64,000 nt of DNA from Vibrio toranzoniae (lineage in GTDB: Bacteria > Pseudomonadota > Gammaproteobacteria > Enterobacterales > Vibrionaceae), in the NCBI RefSeq assembly GCF_024347655.1, contig NZ_AP025514.1, positions 1,984,001 through 2,048,000 on the forward strand, in the 5' to 3' direction. The notes beneath the pieces are model-generated. The model was not told the origin of the DNA, made no database searches, and worked only from the letters and a program-made list of their open reading frames with translations. Positions 1 to 9,396 of this stretch are shown here, in pieces. Numbering within the stretch: position 1 is the first letter of the stretch; each line of letters opens with the position of its first letter. Made by a program: the position numbers and the translations under genes.

Positions 1-324
1 GGCAAGCTTAAAGTTGGCCCTCGCTTGTTTCTCTAACAACTGATATTGATCTGGATTTAGTGCTGCAAGTGCGTCACCTTTGGTAACTGGTTGACCCGAA
101 GTGACGTCAATAGTCTGAAGTAACCCGGGGACACGGAATGCAAGGACTGCTTTATTACCGGCTTCTGTGGTGGCAGGAAAGCGACGTTCAAAAGCATTGT
201 TGCCGACAGAGACAGTGAAGAGTTTGGCGGGTCTAGATTCAGGCTCAGGTACCGGAGGAAGCTCCTTACCACACCCAAACAACCCAGCGATGGCTGTCAA
301 TAGGACTACGGAGGCTCTATACAT
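1..324 (-). CDS. RND efflux periplasmic adaptor (membrane fusion protein), N-terminal part only
   Basis: The reading frame starts with ATG at 324 and runs off the left edge of the window, giving 108 residues. A hydrophobic signal ends in a lipobox-like LFGC (Cys18), so it is probably a lipoprotein. The following residues (RFPATTEAGNKAVLAFRVPG, then a VTKGDALAALNPDQY stretch) are typical of the lipoyl-like hairpin of HlyD/AcrA adaptors of RND pumps. Such proteins bridge an inner-membrane RND transporter and an outer-membrane channel. The pump gene would be expected beyond position 1. The exact pump family cannot be told from this fragment. Confidence 0.8.
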   Translation of the reverse strand, partial: MYRASVVLLTAIAGLFGCGKELPPVPEPESRPAKLFTVSVGNNAFERRFPATTEAGNKAVLAFRVPGLLQTIDVTSGQPVTKGDALAALNPDQYQLLEKQARANFKLA

Positions 325-420
325 TAGTAATCATCCATAACTATAAATATTTTTATAACATAGATTAATCACATGTAACTTACCAATTATCGTAAGATTT
401 ATTTAGACAAAATTATCAAA

Positions 421-457
421 AATAATAATGGTTTAGGATCAGCCGTCCCAAACCATT
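421..457 (-). terminator. Rho-independent terminator after pspC
   Basis: The arms AATGGTTT and AAACCATT (427-457) pair, with inner GGA/TCC pairing as well. Read on the minus strand the stem is followed by an AT-rich, T-rich tract. It lies 25 bases beyond the pspC stop and probably ends the pspABC transcript. Confidence 0.6.
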
Positions 458-481
458 ATCTAATATTTTTAGGTTTTACTA

Positions 482-868
482 CTACATTCTCTTAAATTCG
501 CGGTCGACTTTAAAAGTATCTGAGGTGACATAGGCTTCCATGTTGCGCACACTCGTCTCTAACTTCTGGAAATCACTTTCTAGAGTGCCCAATAAAGACT
601 CGGCTGTTTGTCCTTTTTCCCAAGGTTTTTGCTTCAATGTATGCTCTTGCTTGGCTTTCATTTCATCGACATACTGGGACGGTTGTTTTTCAAGCATGAA
701 CGTCAAAGCTAAATACGCGAGTAAAACGAGGAAGCTGCCTCCAAGCAGTGCGGCAGAGATAACCAAGATACGAACCAACCAAACTTCCAGGCCAAAGTAG
801 TTCGCTAAACCTGCACACACCCCAGACAATTTGCCGTTGATTGGATCGCGATACAGTTCTTTACTCAT
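482..868 (-). CDS. pspC: Phage shock protein C (inner-membrane)
   Basis: A 128-residue PspC-family protein. The N-terminal PspC domain (about residues 1-65) carries LYRDPINGKLSGVCAGLANYFG followed by a long hydrophobic membrane segment. The C-terminal half is charged and probably coiled. With PspB it senses inner-membrane damage and draws PspA to the membrane, releasing PspF. The longest frame extends to 898, but I start at ATG 868 (MSKELYRD) because GGAGG sits just upstream and this is the family N-terminus. The start overlaps the pspB stop by 8 bases, which fits translational coupling. It is the last gene of pspABC. Confidence 0.95.
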   Translation of the reverse strand: MSKELYRDPINGKLSGVCAGLANYFGLEVWLVRILVISAALLGGSFLVLLAYLALTFMLEKQPSQYVDEMKAKQEHTLKQKPWEKGQTAESLLGTLESDFQKLETSVRNMEAYVTSDTFKVDREFKRM

Positions 869-1100
869 AGTTTCGCCTCCAGTTAGGTGACTCCGCATCC
901 AGTATTTTTTCTAGCGTTTTCACTCGGTCTTGCATAGATTCAGCTTGAGCTGAAAGCTTGTGCAAGCGCTGAAGATCCGTTTCAGAAAGACCGTTACTGG
1001 ATTTCTTCTTGCTGCGGTAATGTAAGAATAACCATAGCGGTGCCACGAAGATCAAGAAGACAATCAGTGGACCTGCAATTAGAAATGTTGACATAGACAA
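861..1100 (-). CDS. pspB: Phage shock protein B
   Basis: A 79-residue protein with one N-terminal membrane segment (about residues 5-26, LIAGPLIVFLIFVAPLWLFLHY), a basic RSKKK stop-transfer patch and a predicted coiled coil (LQRLHKLSAQAESMQDRVKTL). Length and layout match PspB. It acts with PspC at the inner membrane to relay stress to PspA-PspF. It is the middle gene of pspABC, 8 bases after pspA and overlapping pspC. Confidence 0.95.
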   Translation of the reverse strand: MSMSTFLIAGPLIVFLIFVAPLWLFLHYRSKKKSSNGLSETDLQRLHKLSAQAESMQDRVKTLEKILDAESPNWRRNYE

Positions 1101-1108
1101 CTCCTAAA

Positions 1109-1780
1109 TTATTTATCGCGGTTTTCAACTTGTTGCTTCAGTTTCGCTAGCTCTTGTTCAATTTCATCTTGAGCTTGTAGCTCTGCAAATTCTTGGTCTA
1201 GAGATTTTGCATTGCCTGTTTTTGCGTAAACGTCTGCTTCAGCTTCTAATTCATCCACTTTACGCGAGAATTGCTCAAACTTCGCCATTGCTTCGTTGGT
1301 TTTGCTTGAATGCAGGTGTTTTTGAACATCACGACGATTACTCGCGGCATTATTACGAATCATTAAAGCTTGCTGCTTTGCGCGAGTCTCGGCGATTTTG
1401 GTTTCTAGCTTACCAATCTCGCTGGTTAGCTTTTCAATCGTTTCATGAACCAAAGTTTGTTCGGTATGTAGACTCTTAAGGATGTCTTCCAGTTTTTGCT
1501 TTTCGATCAGCGCCGCTCTCGCCAAATCTTCACGTTGTTTAGTCAGTGCTAGAGTCGCTTTATTTTGCCAATCTACAATCTGCGTTTCGATAGCTTCAAC
1601 TTTACGCGCTAGCTCCTTTTTGTCTGCAATGGCTTTTGCTGAGTTAGTGCGAACTTCAACCAACGTGTCTTCCATTTCTTGTATAATCAGGCGAATCATC
1701 TTTTCAGGATCTTCAGCCTTATCTAATAGTGCACTGATGTTTGAATTTACAATATCTGCAAAGCGAGAAAAAATACCCAT
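1109..1780 (-). CDS. pspA: Phage shock protein A
   Basis: A 223-residue PspA/IM30 (ESCRT-III-like) protein that is almost entirely alpha-helical coiled coil. The N-terminus [31 protein letters not shown] is the conserved amphipathic helix plus first hairpin. In the resting cell PspA binds PspF and blocks sigma-54 activation. Under membrane stress it oligomerises on the membrane and limits proton leakage. A clear AAGGAG lies before the ATG. It is first in pspABC, transcribed from the sigma-54-type promoter at 1888-1904. Confidence 0.97.
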   Translation of the reverse strand: MGIFSRFADIVNSNISALLDKAEDPEKMIRLIIQEMEDTLVEVRTNSAKAIADKKELARKVEAIETQIVDWQNKATLALTKQREDLARAALIEKQKLEDILKSLHTEQTLVHETIEKLTSEIGKLETKIAETRAKQQALMIRNNAASNRRDVQKHLHSSKTNEAMAKFEQFSRKVDELEAEADVYAKTGNAKSLDQEFAELQAQDEIEQELAKLKQQVENRDK

Positions 1781-1887
1781 GAGGAACTCCTTAATTACAA
1801 TGACGGCAAATGTGCTTTAAATCGTTGTTCGACTTCCAATTCACTTGCTCACAAATTTACGTTTATTATTAAACCTACTGTAAGTAA

Positions 1888-1904
1888 TCCAAGTAGCGTG
1901 CCAA
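1888..1904 (-). promoter_or_regulatory. Sigma-54 (-24/-12) promoter of pspABC
   Basis: On the minus strand the sequence TTGGCACGCTACTTGGA fits the sigma-54 consensus TGGCAC-N5-TTGC except that the -12 element reads GG instead of GC. The spacing between the -24 GG and the -12 position is the required 10 bases. The start point would be near 1876, leaving a leader of about 95 bases before pspA. The divergent gene is the sigma-54 activator pspF, which strongly supports the assignment. Confidence 0.75.
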
Positions 1905-2052
1905 CTCTTAAACTATGTATAATCAGTAACTTACAATAAAATGGTGATTAATTCGAACCATGCTATGATGAATTTAGCCAAGTATTGGTATTTTTCACCA
2001 CTACAGCCCTTATATGACCTCCACCAGCACTCAGCTCACACAAGGACCCGCT

Positions 2053-3075
2053 ATGCAGCAGAATCTCATTGGTGAATCACCTAGCTTTCTCTCAGTTTTA
2101 GATAAAGTTTCTCAATTAGCACCAATCGAAAGACCCATTCTGATCATTGGAGAACGCGGTACTGGTAAAGAACTGATCGCTCAACGGCTCCATTATCTGT
2201 CTAAGCGCTGGGATCAACCGTTGATATCCCTAAACTGCTCAACACTCAGTGAAGGGTTGATTGACTCTGAATTATTTGGGCATGAATCGGGCTCTTTCAC
2301 TGGCTCAAAAGGGCGTCATCAAGGACGCTTTGAAAGAGCCGAAGGTGGTACACTGTTTCTTGATGAGCTAGCCACAACTCCTCTTGCTGTTCAAGAGAAG
2401 CTATTACGCGTTATTGAATACGGACAATATGAACGTGTTGGCGGTCAAAAGGCGCTCAGTGCTAATGTAAGATTGGTGTGTGCGACCAATGCAGACTTGC
2501 CAGATATGGCATTAAAAGGCGACTTTAGGCCGGATCTATTAGATAGACTAGCGTTTGACGTTATTACTATCCCACCGCTTCGTGAACGTAAAGAAGACAT
2601 CACATTGCTGGCCGAATATTACGCCATCAAGATGTGTCGAGAATTAGAGCTAGAGCTATTTGTCGGCTTTACCACTTCAGCCGTTGAAACGTTGTTAGAT
2701 TATTCTTGGCCGGGAAATGTCAGAGAACTCAAGAACGTCATTGAACGAGCAGTCTATCAACACGGTAAAAATCCATATCCTATTGAATCTTTGGTGTTCA
2801 ACCCATTTAAACCAGTATGGCAAACTGAGCAGGTTTCAACTCAAGAAATTGGCAATGAGCCATCCAGCGACCATACTTCACCTGAAGAACCATTTCCTCT
2901 GCCACTTGACTACAAAGCGTGGCAAGAACAACAAGACATTAAGCTACTCAATCAAGCTTTAAAACAAAGTAAATTCAATCAAAAACAGGCTGCAGAATTA
3001 CTTGGGCTGACCTACAACCAACTAAGAGGTATGGTAAGGAAGTACGCGATTGTCGGATCGGTTAACGACAAATAG
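2053..3075 (+). CDS. pspF: PspF, sigma-54-dependent activator of the phage shock operon
   Basis: A 340-residue bacterial enhancer-binding protein with no N-terminal sensor domain, as expected for PspF. The AAA+ domain has Walker A GERGTGKE (about residues 33-40), a Walker B GGTLFLDE region and a C-terminal Fis-type helix-turn-helix (FNQKQAAELLGLTYNQLRGMV). The sigma-54-contacting loop reads GSFTGS rather than GAFTGA. I start at ATG 2053 because AAGGA lies just upstream; an in-frame ATG at 2014 would add 13 residues but has no visible ribosome site. It is divergent from pspABC and is held inactive by PspA. Confidence 0.93.
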   Translation: MQQNLIGESPSFLSVLDKVSQLAPIERPILIIGERGTGKELIAQRLHYLSKRWDQPLISLNCSTLSEGLIDSELFGHESGSFTGSKGRHQGRFERAEGGTLFLDELATTPLAVQEKLLRVIEYGQYERVGGQKALSANVRLVCATNADLPDMALKGDFRPDLLDRLAFDVITIPPLRERKEDITLLAEYYAIKMCRELELELFVGFTTSAVETLLDYSWPGNVRELKNVIERAVYQHGKNPYPIESLVFNPFKPVWQTEQVSTQEIGNEPSSDHTSPEEPFPLPLDYKAWQEQQDIKLLNQALKQSKFNQKQAAELLGLTYNQLRGMVRKYAIVGSVNDK

Positions 3076-3177
3076 CTGACCACACAGGATTATTATTTGG
3101 AGCAGAATAAATAAAATGTTAAATTATGCGGATCTTGAGGCTCTTCTAATGCCTCGTTTCGAAAAGTATTTCTTTTT

Positions 3178-4800
3178 ATGAATGCACTAATAAAACTATC
3201 ACTGAGCATCTGTACGCTGAGCTTTTTAGCTGGATGTGGTGAGAGTGTGGATCACGAGAAAATTCGAGAGAAAGGCTTCGTTTATTGCGGCCAAGGTAAT
3301 CCTACTACCTTCAACCCACAGCTGGTTGATAGTGGAATTACGTCAGAGTCGCTGAGCCCTCAAATCTTCGATACACTGCTAACTCTCGACCCTATGACTT
3401 ATCGACCAAAACAGAACTTAGCAACAAGTTGGTCTGTCGATAAAACGGGTATGGAATACACTTTCACACTGCGTCCTAACGTTTCGTTTCAAACCACAGA
3501 TTGGTTTACCCCGACTCGCAGTATGAACGCACAAGATGTGGTCTTCAGTTTTGAGCGTGTTATTGATAGTTCGAACCCATTCCACTATGTGGGTGGCGGT
3601 CTATACCCATGGTTTGCAGGAATCGATTTTAAAAACTTAATTGTCGATATCACGGCAGTTGATGACCTAACCGTTAAATTCCAACTTAGCCGTCCAGACA
3701 ATTCATTCCTCAATAATATAGCCACCAGCTATGCGGTCATTCACTCCAAAGAATATGCCAATAAGCTCGTCGCTGCTGACGAGAAAAATGAAATCGATTC
3801 TAAACCGGTAGGCACCGGTCCATTCTACTTAGATGAATACCAAATCAACGACCTTGTACGCTTAAAAAAGAACAAACAGTACTGGAAGGGTGGCGTAAAA
3901 ATGGACCAAGTAGTGTTCGACACATCACAACGTGGAACTGGCACACTCGCCAAACTGCTTCGTAATGAATGTGACGTGCTGAACTCGCCAATTTCTAGTC
4001 AAATCCCAATCATTCAAGCTAATGAAGAACTAGTGATTACGGCAACACCAGCGGTCAATGTCTCTTTCATTGCGCTTAATACTGAACACCCTGCACTAAG
4101 TGACTCACGAGTTCGCAAGGCGCTCAATTTAGCCATAAATCGTCAAAATATACTCGACTCTGTGTACTATGGTACGGGGACTAAAGCCTACGCGTTATTG
4201 CCACCAACATCTTGGGCTTATCAGAAAGACACCATTCAGGTTCGCTATGACCGCAATTATGCACTCGCTCTTCTTAGAGAAGCTGGCGTAGAGCCAGGAT
4301 TAGAGCTTTCAATGTGGGTGCCGCTAGAACCAAGAGCTTACAACCCAAGTCCCAGAAAAACCGCAGAGCTAATCCAAGCGAACTTGGCCGATATTGGAAT
4401 CGACCTCAAACTTTATACCGACGATCGTTTCGATCGTACTCAACTATCATCCATAGCATCAACAGACTTACTGCTTACAGGTTGGATAGGTAACACCGGT
4501 GACCCAGATAATTTTTTGCGCCCCCTTCTCTCTTGTAGCTCTGAACGCGCAGGCCTAAACGTCTCTATGTGGTGTAATTCAGATTTCGACTTTCTTCTGG
4601 ACCTAGCGTTGGAGATCAATCAACAAAGGCACCGTGTGAATTTGTATCGACAAGCCCAAAACATTCTCAACGCTGAAGTCCCAGTGATCCCTCTAGCTCA
4701 CGGTGTACAATTTAGAGTTCACGATCGTTCGCTGACCGGCTTTAAACAAAGCCCGTTCAATGCCCAACCTTTTGATCAAGTCAGAAGAGAGGTGAACTGA
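3178..4800 (+). CDS. sapA: SapA peptide-binding lipoprotein of the Sap ABC transporter
   Basis: A 540-residue family 5 (DppA/OppA-like) solute-binding protein. A signal peptide ends in the lipobox FLAGC (Cys20), so it should be membrane-anchored in the periplasm. Motifs such as GNPTTFNPQLVDSG, YTFTLRPNVSFQ and PVGTGPF are typical of the family. In enterics and Pasteurellaceae the Sap system is linked to antimicrobial-peptide resistance and polyamine handling; the substrate in Vibrio is inferred, not shown. No strong ribosome site is visible. The stop overlaps the sapB start by one base, the first of a run of overlapping genes. Confidence 0.9.
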   Translation: MNALIKLSLSICTLSFLAGCGESVDHEKIREKGFVYCGQGNPTTFNPQLVDSGITSESLSPQIFDTLLTLDPMTYRPKQNLATSWSVDKTGMEYTFTLRPNVSFQTTDWFTPTRSMNAQDVVFSFERVIDSSNPFHYVGGGLYPWFAGIDFKNLIVDITAVDDLTVKFQLSRPDNSFLNNIATSYAVIHSKEYANKLVAADEKNEIDSKPVGTGPFYLDEYQINDLVRLKKNKQYWKGGVKMDQVVFDTSQRGTGTLAKLLRNECDVLNSPISSQIPIIQANEELVITATPAVNVSFIALNTEHPALSDSRVRKALNLAINRQNILDSVYYGTGTKAYALLPPTSWAYQKDTIQVRYDRNYALALLREAGVEPGLELSMWVPLEPRAYNPSPRKTAELIQANLADIGIDLKLYTDDRFDRTQLSSIASTDLLLTGWIGNTGDPDNFLRPLLSCSSERAGLNVSMWCNSDFDFLLDLALEINQQRHRVNLYRQAQNILNAEVPVIPLAHGVQFRVHDRSLTGFKQSPFNAQPFDQVRREVN

Positions 4801-5762
4801 TGTTTTGGTATACATTAAGACGTATAAACTTATTCGTTATTACTCTTGGAATTTTGACGTTAGTTGGTTTTTCATTACTTCGACTAGATCAAACCTCACC
4901 TTGGGCAATTCAAGAATTTTGGTCCGGTTGGCTCAGCTATATCACAGAGTTATCAACACTTAATTTTGGTTTAAGTAAACATGGCGTACCTATCATTGAT
5001 GAGCTTGTTGTCGTATTTCCCGCGACTTTAGAACTCTGTTTTTTTGCTTTTATCTTAGCGCTGTTTATTGGTATTCCTTTTGGTACTATCGCGGGGATGA
5101 GGCAAGGTAAATTCGTCGATACTACCATCTCATTTACGTCCATGGCGGGTTACTCAGCCCCCGTGTTTTGGGTCGCACTATTGATGATTATGGTGTTTTC
5201 ACTGCATTTTGAAATATTCCCAGTCGGGGGGCGATACGATCTACTTTATGAGATTGAGCACGTAACAGGTTTTGCGATGATTGATACTTTCTTTGCAGAA
5301 GGTAAGTATCGAGCCCATGCCCTGCAAAGTGTTCTTGAACACATGGCGTTGCCTTGCCTTGTTTTGGCATTAGCTCCGACGACTCAAGTTATCCGACTGA
5401 TGAGATCATCAGTTGCAGAAGTGATGACACAAAACTATATCCGAGCAGCACGAATTAAAGGCCTTTCGACGAGAGAAATTGTCATGCAGCACGTATTAAG
5501 AAATGCGATCCCACCGATCATTCCAAAAGTCGGTGTTCAGCTGTCGAGTATGTTAACACTGGCGATCATTACAGAGTCCATTTTTAACTGGCCGGGTATT
5601 GGTCGTTGGTTGTTAGATGCCCTATCCAACCAAGATTACGTTTCTATTCAAGCAGGCGTCATCGTGGTAGCAACCCTAGTTCTGACCGCTAATATTCTTT
5701 CAGATCTACTGGGAGCGATGATCAATCCTCTGGTAAGAAAGGAATGGTATGCTAACAAATAA
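4800..5762 (+). CDS. sapB: SapB, ABC transporter permease
   Basis: A 320-residue permease of the DppB/OppB family with about six membrane segments. The cytoplasmic EAA loop is visible (ARIKGLSTREIVMQHVLRNAIPPIIPKVG). It pairs with SapC to form the transmembrane channel. The ATG overlaps the sapA stop (TGATG), and the end overlaps sapC by 14 bases, so the operon is tightly coupled. Confidence 0.92.
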   Translation: MFWYTLRRINLFVITLGILTLVGFSLLRLDQTSPWAIQEFWSGWLSYITELSTLNFGLSKHGVPIIDELVVVFPATLELCFFAFILALFIGIPFGTIAGMRQGKFVDTTISFTSMAGYSAPVFWVALLMIMVFSLHFEIFPVGGRYDLLYEIEHVTGFAMIDTFFAEGKYRAHALQSVLEHMALPCLVLALAPTTQVIRLMRSSVAEVMTQNYIRAARIKGLSTREIVMQHVLRNAIPPIIPKVGVQLSSMLTLAIITESIFNWPGIGRWLLDALSNQDYVSIQAGVIVVATLVLTANILSDLLGAMINPLVRKEWYANK

Positions 5763-6636
5763 CATCTACCAAGAAGAGCAAATTCCAACCCAGTTTGAGC
5801 GTTTCTGGCGAAGCTTTCGTGCGAACAACCTCTCGATGTTTGGCTTGTGGTGCTTAGCTTTGATCATTCTAGTGACAATTACTTCACCTTGGTTAGCACC
5901 TCATGACGCTCAAGAGCAGACGGGGCATTTGTTGACCCCGCCCTCTTGGGATCCAACAGGCACCGTTGAGTATTTCTTAGGTACTGATGACTTAGGACGA
6001 GATATCCTTTCGCGCCTCATCATTGGCTCACAGTTGACGTTTGGTGCCGCTGTTATTATTACCTTCATTGCTGCTGTGATCGGTTGTTTGATTGGTGTCT
6101 TCGCGGGGATGACGCGCGGTCTCCTATCAAGTACTTTGAATCACTTGCTAGATACAGTGATGTCAATCCCATCTTTGCTACTCGCCATTATTTTCGTAGC
6201 ATTCCTTGGCTTTGGTGAATTTAATATATTCCTCGCACTCTGTTTGGCACTGATACCACGCTTTATTCGCTCTGTTTACATTGCAGTGCATGCAGAGGTT
6301 GAGAAAGACTATATTCTGGCTTCTCGCCTCGATGGTGCGAACAACTTTTATCTATTATGGAATTCAATCGTTCCGAATATTCTTACCGTGGTTGCGCTTG
6401 AGATAACACTCGCATTGTCGGTAGCAATCCTCGACATCACAGCGCTCGGTTTTTTAGGCTTAGGAGCACAAGCTCCAAGCACTGAATGGGGGGCTATCTT
6501 AGGTGATTCAGTTGAGCTTATTTACTTAGCACCATGGACAGTCACCCTACCTGGTTTAGCGATTATGTTTACTGTTATTGTTATTAACCTTGTAGGTGAA
6601 GGTGTTCGCCAAGCTTTAAACGCAGGAATCGAATAA
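5749..6636 (+). CDS. sapC: SapC, ABC transporter permease
   Basis: A 295-residue permease of the DppC/OppC family. It has an N-terminal membrane segment, the family signature [22 protein letters not shown], and an EAA loop ([20 protein letters not shown]). It is the second permease subunit beside SapB. It overlaps sapB by 14 bases and shares one base with sapD (TAATG). Confidence 0.92.
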   Translation: MLTNNIYQEEQIPTQFERFWRSFRANNLSMFGLWCLALIILVTITSPWLAPHDAQEQTGHLLTPPSWDPTGTVEYFLGTDDLGRDILSRLIIGSQLTFGAAVIITFIAAVIGCLIGVFAGMTRGLLSSTLNHLLDTVMSIPSLLLAIIFVAFLGFGEFNIFLALCLALIPRFIRSVYIAVHAEVEKDYILASRLDGANNFYLLWNSIVPNILTVVALEITLALSVAILDITALGFLGLGAQAPSTEWGAILGDSVELIYLAPWTVTLPGLAIMFTVIVINLVGEGVRQALNAGIE

Positions 6637-7637
6637 TGCCGTTACTTGATATTCGACATTTGACTATCGAAATTGAAACCCCTCAAGGGCTTGTTAAAGC
6701 GGTTGACCGCATGAGCCTTACTCTTAACGAAGGGGAAATTCGTGGTCTCGTAGGAGAGTCCGGCTCAGGTAAAAGTTTGGTTGCAAAAGCGATTGTTGGC
6801 GTTTGTAAAGAGAACTGGAAGGTATCTGCCGATCGAATGCGTCTTGGTAATATTGATCTCTTGCAACTGACGCCCAAAGAACGGCGCAGGGTGATTGCAC
6901 GCGATATCGCAATGATCTTTCAAGAGCCATCTTCTTGTCTCGACCCTTCGGAAAAAGTCGGTCGTCAACTTATCGAATCAATTCCTTCCCATTCATTTGA
7001 AGGAAAATGGTGGCAAAGGTTTAAGTGGCGTAAGAAACAAGCTATCACCTTACTTCATAAAGTCGGTATCAAAGATCACTCTCGCTTGATGGACAGTTAT
7101 TCTTATGAGCTTACCGATGGGCAGTGTCAAAAAGTGATGATTGCCATGGCGATTGCGGCTAAACCAAAAATATTAATCGCTGATGAACCGACCAACGATT
7201 TAGACCCAATTACACAGTCTCAAATATTGCGCTTATTGAGCCGAATGAACCAGCTCAATAACACGACCATCGTGCTAATCGGCCATGATTTAACCACCAT
7301 TACACAATGGGCAACGCGTATTACTGTCATGTACTGTGGCCAATCAGTCGAATCTGCAGATACCCAGAAGTTACTAGATGCGCCTAAGCATCCCTATACT
7401 GTTGCTTTGCTTAAAGCGATGCCAGATTTCAACGATTGGATACCTCATAAAGAGAAGTTGCAATCACTACCGGGGTCTATCCCTCCACTACAGCATCTTC
7501 CTATCGGTTGCCGATTGGGACCTCGTTGTCCCTACGCACAAAGGCAATGTGTTGAGATTCCTTACACCAAACGAATTAAAAGCCATAAGTTTAATTGTCA
7601 TTTTCCTCTAAATATGGAGAAGAAAAAGAAATCATGA
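6636..7637 (+). CDS. sapD: SapD, ABC transporter ATP-binding protein
   Basis: A 333-residue ATPase of the DppD/OppD type. Walker A GESGSGKS lies near residues 40-47 and Walker B reads [13 protein letters not shown]. The C-terminal oligopeptide-transport region holds the Cys-rich [11 protein letters not shown] segment. The ABC signature reads LTDGQ in place of LSGGQ, a degenerate form; I recall SapD relatives also having divergent signatures, but did not verify this. It powers the SapBC channel with SapF. Its stop overlaps the sapF start (ATGA). Confidence 0.92.
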   Translation: MPLLDIRHLTIEIETPQGLVKAVDRMSLTLNEGEIRGLVGESGSGKSLVAKAIVGVCKENWKVSADRMRLGNIDLLQLTPKERRRVIARDIAMIFQEPSSCLDPSEKVGRQLIESIPSHSFEGKWWQRFKWRKKQAITLLHKVGIKDHSRLMDSYSYELTDGQCQKVMIAMAIAAKPKILIADEPTNDLDPITQSQILRLLSRMNQLNNTTIVLIGHDLTTITQWATRITVMYCGQSVESADTQKLLDAPKHPYTVALLKAMPDFNDWIPHKEKLQSLPGSIPPLQHLPIGCRLGPRCPYAQRQCVEIPYTKRIKSHKFNCHFPLNMEKKKKS

Positions 7638-8416
7638 GTGCTTTATTAGAAGTCAATGAATTATCTAAAGACTTTACGACACGCTCCGGTCTTTTCCGTA
7701 AAAAGATTCACCAGGCAGTTAAACCTGTAAGTTTCACTCTTGAAGCTGGCCAAACCATTGGGTTTATCGGTCAAAATGGCTCTGGTAAGTCAACATTGGC
7801 GCGAATGCTGGCAGGCATGGTTGAGCCAACAGGGGGCGAAATTCGTGTGAATGGTGAAAAGCTGGAGCACAAAGACTACTCAACTCGCTGTAAACTGATT
7901 CGAATGATCTTCCAAGATCCGAACACATCACTAAACCCGCGAATTCAGATTGGCCTAATTCTTGAGGGTCCGTTAAAAAGAAACACTAACATGCCGCCAG
8001 AAGCACGTATGCGCCGTGTGAGAGACACACTATTACGAGTTGGCCTCTTGCCTGAACATGCTTACTTTTATCCACAAATGCTGGCTGCGGGTCAAAAACA
8101 GAGGGTTTGTTTGGCTCGAGCCTTGATACTTCAGCCATCCATCATTGTGGCAGATGAAGCGTTGAATGGTTTAGACATGGCCATGCGCTCTCAGATCATT
8201 AACCTATTCTTAGAGCTGCAAGAAGAAATGGGGGTATCGTTTGTGTACGTATCTCAGCACATAGGTATCATTAAACACATCACCGATAAGATCATCGTCA
8301 TGCACGAAGGCAGTGTGGTTGAAGCGGGTGATACACATGAAGTCTTAACCAATCCAAGCCATCAGATCACACAAAGGTTAGTGGAAAGCCATTTCTTCAA
8401 AGCACCCAATCACTAG
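7634..8416 (+). CDS. sapF: SapF, ABC transporter ATP-binding protein
   Basis: A 260-residue ATPase of the DppF/OppF type, with Walker A GQNGSGKS and Walker B region [12 protein letters not shown]. The usual LSGGQ signature is replaced by LAAGQ. I start at ATG 7634, overlapping the sapD stop by 4 bases; the longer frame from 7595 would add 13 residues inside sapD. It is the last gene of sapABCDF. Confidence 0.92.
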   Translation: MSALLEVNELSKDFTTRSGLFRKKIHQAVKPVSFTLEAGQTIGFIGQNGSGKSTLARMLAGMVEPTGGEIRVNGEKLEHKDYSTRCKLIRMIFQDPNTSLNPRIQIGLILEGPLKRNTNMPPEARMRRVRDTLLRVGLLPEHAYFYPQMLAAGQKQRVCLARALILQPSIIVADEALNGLDMAMRSQIINLFLELQEEMGVSFVYVSQHIGIIKHITDKIIVMHEGSVVEAGDTHEVLTNPSHQITQRLVESHFFKAPNH

Positions 8417-8430
8417 CTTATCGCCTAAGC

Positions 8431-8460
8431 TCCCATCTCTACCATAATTGAGAGGTGGGA
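8431..8460. other. Inverted repeat after sapF
   Basis: TCCCATCTCT and AGAGGTGGGA can pair with one wobble around a 10-base loop. No T-run follows on either strand, so it is not a canonical terminator. It lies between sapF and the GTG start of the next gene and may act as an mRNA 3' end or processing site. Confidence 0.4.
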
Positions 8461-8497
8461 GAACAGATTCAATATTGACCTCAAAGAGGAGAAACAC

Positions 8498-9298
8498 GTG
8501 CTGAGACGAACTTCAATTTTCGCACCACTCCTATTCTTGGTATTTCCCCTATTAACATTGCTTTCTTTCAACGTTGTCAGCACTCCGCTGACTTGGCTTG
8601 ATAAAACGTTTGTCGAAAATGCATTTTACGATGTTGCGCTCCAACACGAATACTCCCAAGGAAATAAACCTCTCGCCAAATGGAAACAGCCAATCAACAT
8701 ATGGGTCGATCACCGAGTCGGCGATAAAGTACTGCATCAAGAGCTGACAGAGCTTCATATCCGACACTTATCCGAAGTCACCCAACACCCCATCAAAATC
8801 GTCAGCAAAGAATCTGAAGCCAACATTAAGTGGATATACACGAGACAAAGCAAGTGGATAGCTGAAGCCAAAACCATCCTCAAGCTAAAATCGACTCAAC
8901 ACTTAAACAGCGCCATCTGCACTGCAGGTTATCGAACTAATTTGAAAGGTGAGATTGTTTACGCTGGGATTGTAATACCGGTTGATCAAGCAAGGTCGCG
9001 GGGTAAGCTAATCGCCTGTATCGTAGAAGAGATCACACAAGTTCTAGGCCTACCGAATGATTCAGATAAAGCCTACCCTTCTATTTTCAACGACCACACA
9101 CCAGAAGACTTATTATCGCCCTTAGATGTAGTGCTGCTGCAACTGCTGTATGAACCAGAATTGAAAGCTGGAATGACAAAATCTGAAGTAAAACCTATCG
9201 TTCGAAAGATACTCAAGAGATACAGCAAAACAGGTGTGCTTCAACAAGCTTCTAAAGGCGCACAGCAAGCGCCGTTGTATCAGTTGATTGGGTATTGA
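8498..9298 (+). CDS. DUF2927 family secreted or membrane-anchored protein, function unknown
   Basis: A 266-residue protein that opens with a hydrophobic N-terminal segment (residues 9-30), either a signal peptide or an anchor. The rest resembles DUF2927, recognised from the C-terminal pattern CIVEEITQVLGLPND, SIFND, LSPLDVVLLQLLYEP and GM. The conserved EE followed by Q hints at a gluzincin-like site, but a full HExxH is absent, so I assign no activity. The start is GTG at 8498 with AGAGGAG upstream. It stands about 80 bases after sapF on the same strand and could be read through from the sap operon. Confidence 0.7.
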   Translation: MLRRTSIFAPLLFLVFPLLTLLSFNVVSTPLTWLDKTFVENAFYDVALQHEYSQGNKPLAKWKQPINIWVDHRVGDKVLHQELTELHIRHLSEVTQHPIKIVSKESEANIKWIYTRQSKWIAEAKTILKLKSTQHLNSAICTAGYRTNLKGEIVYAGIVIPVDQARSRGKLIACIVEEITQVLGLPNDSDKAYPSIFNDHTPEDLLSPLDVVLLQLLYEPELKAGMTKSEVKPIVRKILKRYSKTGVLQQASKGAQQAPLYQLIGY

Positions 9299-9396
9299 CG
9301 AAAATAAGTTGGAAGCAACTTAGATTGGATAATTGAATGATAGCGCTGCCTAAGAAAGGCAACGCTGACTTACGATGTTACTGTATTACGAAAGAA

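Noticed and set aside
6636..8416. SapD and SapF as dead ATPases
   Set aside because: Their ABC signature motifs are degenerate (LTDGQ, LAAGQ), but Walker A and B are intact and the Sap branch is known to be divergent, so loss of function is not supported.
8431..8460. Terminator after sapF
   Set aside because: The hairpin is good but has no T-run in either direction, so I list it only as an inverted repeat.
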